Below, one piece after another: positions 56,658-64,000 of a stretch of DNA of 64,000 bases. The translations under genes were made by a program, and so were the position numbers. The stretch lies in contig JAJFPB010000003.1 in the NCBI GenBank assembly GCA_020881915.1, positions 4,898,001 to 4,962,000 of the forward strand, read 5' to 3'. The notes under the pieces were generated by a model. It saw nothing but the letters and a program-made list of their open reading frames with translations, made no database searches and was not told the origin of the DNA. Origin of the DNA: Paramyrothecium sp. XJ0827. Lineage: Eukaryota; Ascomycota; Sordariomycetes; Hypocreales; Stachybotryaceae. Position 1 is the stretch's first letter. Each line of letters begins with the position of its first letter.

Positions 56658-57389
56658 TCATTCTGCCTTGGATTTCTTCTCCAGCCACGAATCATACATG
56701 CGTTGAGGCGTAAACCGACTGTTGACCGGCTGCAGCCCGAGAAGCGAGCCAATCCAGGATGCCAAGAAGAGGACAGAATGAGTGATAGCCCAATTGACGC
56801 CAGAAGAAGTTTGTTCAGATATAGTGCTGGGCAATTCCATGAAGACCGGAAAGTTGTCCAAGTGAGCAAAAATTACAAATAGTTGCAGTGTGACCCAGAA
56901 ATCCAATATTGAAGACTTGATTGGAGCTGGAAGTCGGAACAGAAGTGACGAGCGTGCTTTTAGGAGCCGAGGTGCACTCAGAATGACACCGTTCAAGTTC
57001 CAGAAGAAGAGAGCTTTGTCGTCGTCCTCAGGCTCAGTTCGCTCAATCACAACAACCTCTTGGCTCGACTCTGCTCGCTTCCATTCGTGCCAGACATAGC
57101 GATCGACTTTTATTTCTGGCTGTTCAGATTCTGTTGCCTGGATCACGCTCCAGGTGTTGCCCAGTCTCACACGAATGCTGCCCTTGACAACTTTCAGGTA
57201 CTCGTCATGCGTTTCGTGCCAGTGCAAGCCGCTGCTCCAAGTGGATGCGAGAGGAAGCGTGATTCTGACATGGCCGGGCGTGGACAGGTCGTACTTGACA
57301 GCGTTGGGAAGTGGCCTTTCGATCACCGGTGAGTCGCGATCCATGATTGGCTGCTCCGAAGTGCTGATGCTTAATCTGTGGTTTCGCAA
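56658..57389 (-). CDS. Cupin-domain protein with two C-terminal membrane segments
   Basis: Intronless, 243 aa (alternative start Met16 at 57344). The N-terminal half is a single cupin: motif 1 GLHWHETHDEYLKVVKG gives His56, His58 and Glu63, and motif 2 RYVWHEW gives His101, a complete 3-His/1-Glu metal set. After residue ~150 come two hydrophobic segments (ILDFWVTLQLFVIFAHLDNFPVFM and WAITHSVLFLASWIGSLLGL), then a polar tail (RMYDSWLEKKSK). Cupins with metal ligands serve as dioxygenases, isomerases or cyclase-like enzymes; no reaction can be assigned. Membrane anchoring after a cupin is unusual. It neighbours a flavin monooxygenase and a dehydrogenase on the same strand, which suggests a shared pathway. 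Confidence 0.8.
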   Translation of the reverse strand: MRNHRLSISTSEQPIMDRDSPVIERPLPNAVKYDLSTPGHVRITLPLASTWSSGLHWHETHDEYLKVVKGSIRVRLGNTWSVIQATESEQPEIKVDRYVWHEWKRAESSQEVVVIERTEPEDDDKALFFWNLNGVILSAPRLLKARSSLLFRLPAPIKSSILDFWVTLQLFVIFAHLDNFPVFMELPSTISEQTSSGVNWAITHSVLFLASWIGSLLGLQPVNSRFTPQRMYDSWLEKKSKAE

Positions 57390-58089
57390 GCTATCTTCTT
57401 GCGTGACAGGGTACAGTGATGCGAATAATGGCTTGCTGAACGCCGAGATTGCTTGCGTTCAATCGTGACTCGGCAGAACGATTTCAAGCTTCGTGTTAAG
57501 AAACAGCTACATTCAAGAGCCTCAAGTGGGTAGGTGAGGCTTTACATAGCGCTGATGGCTGACAAATATCCGTTCCTTCAGGGCCCCCGATACTCTTGTT
57601 TCCGTATTTTCGGCTTACAAAGTTAGCAGAGCAAGCGTCCCCATGACTAATTCGTAATTCATGATAATCACCGCGATCGCAATAACATGTGCCGCATAAC
57701 TCTTCATTTGCAGCACCTGCTTGACATCTGGCTTCTCCCTCGCTACCACACACACGAGTTTAGTTATGCTCTCGTGACCATGTGCTCAAATTGTGCTCCG
57801 TAAAGACGTGTGGAAATGGCTACCCTACAGCTTACCCAAATCCAACCACCCAGCAATGCCATGTCCCAAGGACTGTGGATGGGCAGTTTGGTTTGGTCAT
57901 TCTTAATTTCGGTAACTGGACCACAATTTTATGGTCGGTCTGATATTTCTTATCAGATATTCGGCAACGGCGGAGTGTCCAGGGAGTGTTCAGTGAGGAC
58001 CTTCACCAAAGAAGATAACCAGCGTGCGTGCAGAAGGATTCAAAGCGAACTATGATGAAGCAGCGGCAAGATCAATGGACCACATGGAC
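57390..58089. other. Intergenic region between cupin and monooxygenase genes
   Basis: Contains the cupin promoter and the 3' end of the monooxygenase gene. No gene supported. Confidence 0.55.
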
Positions 58090-59568
58090 TCAAATCAGTT
58101 CCAAGTCAGTAGTTACATCTCCCCATTTCGCTCTGAACATATCCGACAAGTAATTAGTCTTGGGACTCCACTGCCCCGTGCCCCCCTTTGGCAGGACTTC
58201 TTTTGCGTTCTTGACATACGTTGATGTCAGCTGCGTCACTGGCTTCTCCTCCATATCACCTTTGAGCCGTGGAACCATGACAGCAGCATTGCTTTGATGT
58301 AACAGATGGAGCAGGCGCACAAAGAGCTGGGCGATGACGTCGGCGCCCAGCGTCCACGATGCCCTCTCGTACCCGATCATGAAGAGCAAGTTTGGAACGT
58401 CTTGCAGCATGGCAGACTTCCAGGCAAATTTGGATGTAATGTCTACTGGGCTGTTATCCAAGGAGAACTTAATGCCGCCTCCGAACTTGAGCTTGAGGCC
58501 CGTAGCAGTGATGATGACGTCGGGTCGCAAACTCGCCCCGCTCATCAATTCAATGCTGCTGTCAGTGACAGTATGGATCTTGTCCGTCACAATCTCTCCC
58601 TTGCCAGAACGGAGCGCTTCGAAAAAGTCCCCGTCCAAGCAGGCGCAGAATCGCTGCTGCCAAGGATTATATCGCGGTTTGAAATGGGGGTCCCATTTGA
58701 CATGCGAGGGAAGCTGCCTGATCGTGTTTTTCCTGATACTCTTCTTGACGGCATCAGGAAACATTTGACAAATATGGGTGGTGAATAAGCTCCAAAAGAT
58801 CCAAATCACTCGGTTGATCTGACTCGCGAGGCCCGCTGGTAGAATGGCAAAGATCAATGTGGCCAGATATCCGGCGGTCTGAGGAACGGAGAAAACGTAG
58901 CCAGGGCTGCGCTGCAGCATAGTGACGCGTTTAGCTTTGCTGGCTAGCGATGGAAGAAGTGTGATTGCCGTCGCTCCGCTCCCAATAATGACTATGTCCT
59001 TGCCGGCGTAGTCATAGTCCTTTGGCCAGAATTGCGGATGGATGACCTCGCCTTTGAAGCTGTCAATGCCTGGGATATCAACCTTTAATGGCGTTTCGTA
59101 GTCGTAGTAGCCTGTCCCAAGAAGGATAAACTGCGAGTGGAAGACCACAGGCTGATCTTGACCAGGCACAACAGCCTTCACTTCCCAGCACTTCTTTCCA
59201 GACAGCCAATTAGCTGATTCGACCTTGTGGCTATAACGAATGTTCTTGTCGATCCCGGCAGATCGGGCGGAGCGAATGAGGTAATCCTTGATCTGGCCGC
59301 CCGCCGCCAGAGTCTCGTGACGATCCCAGGGGCTCCAGGGCAGTCCGAATGTGAAGATGTCCGAGTCTGACCTGATGCCCGGATATTTAAAGAGGTCCCA
59401 CGTGCCGCCGATAGAAGTGCGACCCTCCAGGATGGCGTACGTCATGGACGGGAAATTCTTCTGGACACGGTAGGCGGCATTGATGCCAGAAATGCCGGCG
59501 CCAATGATGATGGTGTCGAAAACCATTGGTGCTGGGAGGGAATCTTCGTCAGGAGCTTTCGGAGCCAT
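58090..59568 (-). CDS. Flavin monooxygenase, Baeyer-Villiger type
   Basis: Intronless, 492 aa. First Rossmann motif GAGISG (23-28) for FAD; GTWD and YPGIRSDSD follow as in class B monooxygenases. The Baeyer-Villiger fingerprint F-x-G-x3-H-x3-(F)WP-x-D is present as FKGEVIHPQFWPKD (171-184). The second motif GSGATA (196-201) binds NADPH. Substrate-side helices ILPAGLASQINRVIWIFWSLFTTHI may contact membranes. The family inserts O2 into ketones to make esters or lactones, or oxygenates N/S atoms. Length is near that of short FMO-type BVMOs; substrate unknown. On the same strand as the cupin (downstream) and dehydrogenase (upstream), consistent with a ketone-oxidising pathway: SDR makes or uses the ketone, BVMO opens it. 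Confidence 0.9.
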   Translation of the reverse strand: MAPKAPDEDSLPAPMVFDTIIIGAGISGINAAYRVQKNFPSMTYAILEGRTSIGGTWDLFKYPGIRSDSDIFTFGLPWSPWDRHETLAAGGQIKDYLIRSARSAGIDKNIRYSHKVESANWLSGKKCWEVKAVVPGQDQPVVFHSQFILLGTGYYDYETPLKVDIPGIDSFKGEVIHPQFWPKDYDYAGKDIVIIGSGATAITLLPSLASKAKRVTMLQRSPGYVFSVPQTAGYLATLIFAILPAGLASQINRVIWIFWSLFTTHICQMFPDAVKKSIRKNTIRQLPSHVKWDPHFKPRYNPWQQRFCACLDGDFFEALRSGKGEIVTDKIHTVTDSSIELMSGASLRPDVIITATGLKLKFGGGIKFSLDNSPVDITSKFAWKSAMLQDVPNLLFMIGYERASWTLGADVIAQLFVRLLHLLHQSNAAVMVPRLKGDMEEKPVTQLTSTYVKNAKEVLPKGGTGQWSPKTNYLSDMFRAKWGDVTTDLELI

Positions 59569-60238
59569 GATCTCGCTTGATGTGAGAGGATAGAGTCGTT
59601 AGGCAGAGACGGCAGTGAGGCAGGCCGGGGTCTTGTCTGGTTTATGTGTGTTTATGTGAACAAATACATGCTTGCCTCGCTGTGAGGAGGTGGTGGCCGA
59701 CCATCACTATATGATGCGACGGATCTAGCCGAGGCCTTGGGCAAGGTTTAAGACCAATGCTCAACAAAAAGGCCATTTTGCATGGGCGTAGACGCTAATG
59801 CATGGCACAGGCAAAGTCGTCAGCAAGCTCGCTGGCGTCACGCGCTCCGGATGCCCCATTCCCGGGGACCAATGGGCTAGAACCGCGTTTCAAACATGTG
59901 GCAAATGATGTTTGAAGGCCTGGGCCGCCACTGTTTCTCTACATTTTGTCGGATGCGACTATTTCATCCGAACCAACCACCTGTGTCAGGCTCGCAAACA
60001 GGGGCCGAAAAGGGAAAATGGCTCGGCGCTGGTCTCGCCGTGGCTTGCCCTGGTGACGTCGGGTTCCTGATAGCTACCTCAAATAGCTTTCTTCTAGAAA
60101 GTAGTACAGAATGCGCATCATTGGCTGTCTCAGCTCATTCGTTTCTTCTCATTTGACGTCCCGTTTTGAAATGATTTGTGTTACGCGTTTTCATTTATCT
60201 TGACAGCTATCTTCCTCCCTATGACTGAACTCTACAAG
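59569..60238. other. Promoter of the monooxygenase gene
   Basis: 670 bases between the dehydrogenase 3' end and the monooxygenase start. A short plus frame at 59896-60156 lacks support. Nothing else seen. Confidence 0.55.
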
Positions 60239-61348
60239 TTACATCACCTTCGATGCTTTATAACCGATGGTGTCCCTAATAGCGTATTGAATCCAAGCCG
60301 GCCATGCCCGGAAGCTGGTCAGGAAGGACATGTGTTCCGGAATGACAACCTGACCGCCTTTCTTGCTCCTCAAGCTAGCTATGATAACCTCGGCCACATC
60401 GTCACTGGTAAGCATGCGAATCCCCGAATCGTCGAGACGCTCTGCAACATCATCCAGTAATGGAGTCCGGACGAAATTAGGGTGCACGACGGTTGTGCGC
60501 ACATTCGACGCTTTGTAGCAGTGTCTCAGCTCCGTTGTCAATGTCTCGTGGAATGCAAGGGCACCAGCCTTGGTGGCAGAGTAATCTGCAGCCGTAGGTA
60601 GCCCAACGAAAGACGCAATGCTGGCCACGGTCACGACATGGCCCTCATTCTGTTGAATCATGTGGGGGAGAAATTGCTTGGTAGTATGCCACAAGGCCAA
60701 GCAGTTGACACCGAAAACCCTCTGGAGCAGGTCATCTGTAGTGTCCAGAATGGTTGCGTTTTGAACGATGCCGGCGTTGTTGATGAGTATAGAAGGATGA
60801 CCAAGCTCCCTGCTCACTGCATCTGCTGCTTCCGCAACCGATTCCGGCTTTGAGACATCGCAGCGATAGAAGCGCGCGCGAGGCTCCCTTTCCAGAGATT
60901 TGGGCAGGTCTTGGATATCGAACACAGCGACGTCCATGCCCATCCTGACCATTCTCTCCACAAGCCTTTTCCCGATGCCACTGGAGCCACCAGTGACGAC
61001 AGCAATCTCGTCTCGTAAGCCCTTATCGCTGCGCTTGCATAATAGCCGCGTGCAGCACAGACTCGCGCAGACTTGCCACGAATTGGAGGCAGCAGTGTTC
61101 AGTACCTGGTTCAGTCTGCGAACCGTGGTAAGACCGAGATGCCACCAGAGAACCGTTTGAATGAGGCGCGAGTCATTCAAGCACAAAGCTCGAAGCCATT
61201 CAAGAACAGCGCAGGCGGGGAGGATATCGCGAAGTGTGTCGGCGTAAGTGAGAGCAAGTAAAAGCGACCCCGACAGCAGCGGTGACAATACCGTTTCCTT
61301 CAAACAGGAGCACACTTTGTGGCAGATGGAACAAGATGAGGCTGGCAT
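60239..61348 (-). CDS. Membrane-associated short-chain dehydrogenase (retinol/17beta-HSD type)
   Basis: Intronless, 369 aa. An N-terminal extension of ~110 residues has hydrophobic segments (LSPLLSGSLLLALTY, IQTVLWWHLGLTTV) that would place it on the ER or lipid droplets. The SDR core follows: cofactor loop TGGSSGIG (119-126), CDVS, NNAG (190-193), the catalytic Ser243, Tyr256 and Lys260 (YSATK), and VHPNFVRTPLL. The Asp143-Ile after the second strand (AVFDI) favours NAD(H). It resembles fungal relatives of RDH10/HSD17B11, which oxidise hydrophobic secondary alcohols or reduce ketones. Substrate is unknown. Same strand as the neighbouring monooxygenase and divergent from a Zn2Cys6 regulator, the usual layout of a small fungal catabolic or metabolite cluster. 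Confidence 0.9.
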   Translation of the reverse strand: MPASSCSICHKVCSCLKETVLSPLLSGSLLLALTYADTLRDILPACAVLEWLRALCLNDSRLIQTVLWWHLGLTTVRRLNQVLNTAASNSWQVCASLCCTRLLCKRSDKGLRDEIAVVTGGSSGIGKRLVERMVRMGMDVAVFDIQDLPKSLEREPRARFYRCDVSKPESVAEAADAVSRELGHPSILINNAGIVQNATILDTTDDLLQRVFGVNCLALWHTTKQFLPHMIQQNEGHVVTVASIASFVGLPTAADYSATKAGALAFHETLTTELRHCYKASNVRTTVVHPNFVRTPLLDDVAERLDDSGIRMLTSDDVAEVIIASLRSKKGGQVVIPEHMSFLTSFRAWPAWIQYAIRDTIGYKASKVM

Positions 61349-61990
61349 TTCTGCGGAGATGATGCGTCTGATACGGTTTGTTCTGAATTACTGTCTTTAT
61401 GAATCTAGAAAATCGACAGGGCAGGAGTATATTAATACGTTCAGCAACCGGAGGACAGACGCCCCCGGACTGCACTACATTTTGAGAGCAAATGAGGCAC
61501 TGCGGACTTTACTGCCTCTGTCGAGTAACCACATCACTAGATCCTCTAGCACCAATCATAACCCGACATGTTTCGAACTTGTTTGGTTACCGGTCGCCAG
61601 CTTCAAACACATTGGCCGCATCACGGACCACTCTCAGCCACGGCCTTCAGGGCCACGGCCTTCAGGAGGATGTGACAGGGATAGCCTCGGAAACTAAACC
61701 CTTTTCGCAAGCGCTGCCACCCCACCAACCCTAGTTTCTCTCTTGTGAATGGAGGGGTAACATGCCTGGGGTTGAAAAGATCCGGAGATGTTGGTTGCAG
61801 AAATGCCGAGGCCACGGAAGCATTTGCTGGTGCATTGCGTAACCAGCATGTGGCCACTGGACTTTGTTCTCCTCATATCTTCTCACGAATTTGGACGTCT
61901 GGCTTTCAAGACGTTGCCTCCTGTAGTGATTATCCTTTCGAGCCGCGTCTACACCACCGCCAGAGGCTGGTAGTGGGTGAGAACCGCAAA
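61349..61990. other. Divergent promoter, dehydrogenase and Zn2Cys6 genes
   Basis: About 640 bases shared by the minus-strand dehydrogenase and the plus-strand regulator. Overlapping frames on both strands have no support. A short direct repeat of CAGGGCCACGGCCTT/GGGCCACGGCCTTCAG type is seen near 61642-61670 (two GGCCACGGCCTTCAG-like copies). Confidence 0.5.
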
Positions 61991-63741
61991 ATGGTCTTTC
62001 CTGGTCGCTTTAGCAGCGGCTGCTTCCGCTGTCGCAAGCGAAAGGTAAAGGTAAGAAATGACATTGCATGCCTCCGCTCTCGTAAATCCCTGTCGGTATG
62101 TCCAGACACTCATTGCTCTTCTCTTCCGTGTAGTGTGACGAATCGAAGCCCTCGTGCCAGCGCTGCGTTGTGTATGGGCAGCCTTGCCCAGGCTATACCG
62201 ATCAGTTCCACTTCCGCTACAGCAATGGCGGTTTGGCAGGGGACGGCACAGATTCGGCCTGTTCGTCTTCGCCCAATAAGCCCGAGTCGCCGACCCGAGG
62301 ACCCGTCCAAGACAAACCCCATAACGAGCAGGACAATGCCAAGACGGTCAAAACAATTATTCCACGTCACATTGACCATTGCCAGGACGATATTTCGCTC
62401 TCCTATTTTGTGAACCGTTTCGTGTCACCAGTTGCCATTGATGGCTTCCCTGGGCACCTTAATTTCGTGCCCGCGCTCTTTGATCACAGCCATCACGGAT
62501 TGTTGGAAACGGCTACCTTATGCGTCGCGCAAATGGCAGCATACAACCAGTCAAAGGATAATAGGTTCCGAATGACTTCCTATCAAAACTACGGCAAGAC
62601 AATCAAAGACTTGCAAAAAGCCATTTCCCGAGACGAAGAGGCCAAGGACGACAGAATCCTCGCTACCGTCCTACTTCTCTGCATCTTCAAAGTCAGCCAT
62701 ATTCCCAATTCGCGACTCCAAACAACATCTAATGTTCGTGTCGAATAGGATATTAGCGGTGAAAGTTTTGGCGATGCCAGCGAGCATGCGGCGGGCATAT
62801 ACCATCTTCTGGAACTGAGGGGGCTTGAGCAACTCGCCACCAATACAGGGGTCGAACTCTTGATCTTTGCGCTTATGAGACTTGTGGGTTTTCTAAAGAT
62901 GCAAGAAAGCCTTTTCGGATCACGAGATATTAACTGAGGCTAGCATGTGTACGCGTTCCTACATAACGATGACACCTACAACGACTTGGGGGGAGCTACT
63001 ACATTCCTTGGTTTGTTCGATCCTTTGGTCCATGGCATGGCCATTATGTCGCAAATATTACGACTCAGAGGTATTATTTTGGCCGATCTCGCCACCAAAG
63101 AACAGGACATACCGTTGGAGGGTGGGGACTGCTTTAAGATGACCACCGATGACGGGGCTGAGTGCATCTTCCAGGCCTGCTTGGAGGCTTTTCAAGAATT
63201 AGATAGTTGGGAGGCGGAAGCTCCAGGATATTGGGAACGCAACTTCCAAGGTCGAACCGCTCCGCCACCACTGGGTCGAGTTGCATCAGCAAGTCAATAC
63301 TATGACCCGGAAACAGCTTGCACGACAATTCTGTTACGCTCGGCTCGCCTGGTGCTTCTTTCGAGCATGTTCCACTACTTCGGCCGGATACACGCTGTTG
63401 GCGCAGATACTTTTCTTGCTGCGCTTTCGGATGACATACGCCTGACAATCGATGACATGTTAGGCTGCGTCCCCTACGCCATGAATACTGTGATGGGGGG
63501 CCAGCAGATCGAGTCCCTCCCTCACGATGGAGCGGCAGCCCTGGTGATCCTGCACTCGGTGAGGGAGATGACCCGCTGCGGGTTTGCCACCCCTGCGCAG
63601 ATGCAGACTGCACAAGAGGTACTGAAGCGGATATATAAAACTATCGGCCTGCAGCTGACGTCGGCAAAAGATGCAGACTGGACACATTTGCGCGTTAGTC
63701 ATGGCCAGTCGGCTTGTCAGACAGATAGGTGTGCGTATTAG
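61991..63741 (+). CDS. Zn2Cys6 transcription factor
   Basis: Model join(61991..62050, 62134..62691, 62749..62883, 62944..63741), 516 aa. The zinc cluster spans the first intron: Cys11-x2-Cys14-x6-Cys21-x6-Cys28-x2-Cys31-x6-Cys38 (GCFRCRKRKVK | CDESKPSCQRC). A Ser/Pro/Asn-rich linker follows, then the fungal regulator helical region (ISLSYFVNRFVSP, HHGLLETATLCVAQMAAYN, KTIKDLQKAISRDEEAKDDRILATVLLLCIF, AGIYHLLELRGLEQL, DPLVHGMAIMSQILRLRG). This is the C6 type with a DUF3468-like middle domain, close in layout to regulators of fungal catabolic and metabolite clusters. It is divergent from the dehydrogenase gene and so a candidate regulator of the SDR/BVMO/cupin set. The last residues after QLTSAKDADW may be altered by an unseen intron. 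Confidence 0.87.
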
Positions 63742-64000
63742 TCAAAATAAACAAATTTCACAGGCAATCGCAGCCAATTGCAATGTTTGACTGTCACAGT
63801 TCGAAAGATTGGAACGAGTGTTTCAGCACTGTTCCGCCACGAGTTGTTGCAAGGCTTTACTCTAAAAGGCCACGACTTCGTGGCCAGATATTTAAGCGGC
63901 TAGTGAGGTGATTGGTGACGTTTCATCTACGCATGACATGGCACTCGCAAGCTAAACCCAATGAGATGTTGCCGTGCATACGCCTACCGGAGACCGGAAC
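63742..64000. other. Right-edge sequence, no gene
   Basis: Downstream flank of the Zn2Cys6 gene. A 60-codon plus frame (63729-63911) is not convincing. Confidence 0.5.

Noticed and set aside
56658..63741. Full secondary-metabolite cluster with a backbone enzyme
   Set aside because: No polyketide synthase, peptide synthetase, terpene cyclase or prenyltransferase is encoded here; only tailoring-type enzymes and a regulator.
1..64000. Large mobile element of the Starship type carrying the NLR and other cargo
   Set aside because: I see no DUF3435 tyrosine recombinase, no DUF3723 gene and no flanking short repeats that would mark such an element.
1..64000. CRISPR arrays, rRNA or tRNA genes
   Set aside because: No regularly spaced repeats and no convincing tRNA or rRNA sequence found by reading; a tRNA scan would settle the last point.

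Overview
The window is nuclear DNA of a filamentous ascomycete (Pezizomycotina). The genes are split by short introns (about 45-150 nt, GT...AG, often GTAAGT or GTATGT donors with a CTNAC-like branch site), and the families are fungal: Zn2Cys6 regulators, DUF6590, DUF6594, NACHT/STAND proteins, AA9 and CBM1. The plant-cell-wall enzymes (AA9-CBM1 oxidase, pectin lyase-CBM1) and small secreted proteins suggest a plant-associated or plant-debris Sordariomycete; that placement is inference. I built the gene models by eye from splice signals and protein-family fit, so exon edges need RNA evidence.

Layout. 0-4.4 kb: a small secreted Cys-rich protein, then a NOD-like receptor (alpha/beta hydrolase + NACHT). 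5-7.1 kb: a multi-pass membrane protein. 8.8-11.3 kb: an FMN-binding PAI2-type protein and a secreted lipocalin. 11.8-17.6 kb: a small unknown, a DUF6594 membrane protein, and facing it tail to tail a large protein that joins a caspase-like domain to DUF6590. 18.7-25.8 kb: a GMC alcohol oxidase-like enzyme, a dicarboxylate/amino-acid symporter (SLC1/DAACS) and a secreted GH32 fructosidase/fructosyltransferase. 26.5-31 kb: AA9-CBM1, an MpaB/DUF2236 oxygenase-like protein and a small secreted protein. 31-34.2 kb: a decayed stretch with an MFS transporter wrecked by RIP-like nonsense changes. 35-40.8 kb: a PD-(D/E)XK-like protein with a long disordered tail, another decayed gene, a secreted glyoxalase-fold protein and a divergent subtilase. 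43.3-47.9 kb: a secreted protein, a Zn2Cys6 regulator and a pectin lyase-CBM1. 48-51 kb: AT-rich, mostly empty, with one possible relic. 51.2-53.5 kb: an ADAM metalloprotease. 56.7-63.7 kb: a membrane-anchored cupin, a Baeyer-Villiger-type flavin monooxygenase, a short-chain dehydrogenase and a Zn2Cys6 regulator, which together look like a small ketone/alcohol-oxidising cluster.

How the parts may work together. Carbon capture is the main visible theme: secreted carbohydrate enzymes, proteases, a symporter and an alcohol oxidase. The second theme is cell-death/self-defence signalling (the NLR at 1-4 kb and the caspase-like protein at 14-17.5 kb). The most unusual architectures are caspase-like + DUF6590, cupin + two membrane segments, and the PD-(D/E)XK-like protein. 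Several AT-rich stretches hold relics whose stops are of the C-to-T / G-to-A kind, as expected of repeat-induced point mutation. I see no CRISPR, rRNA, phage or intact transposon.
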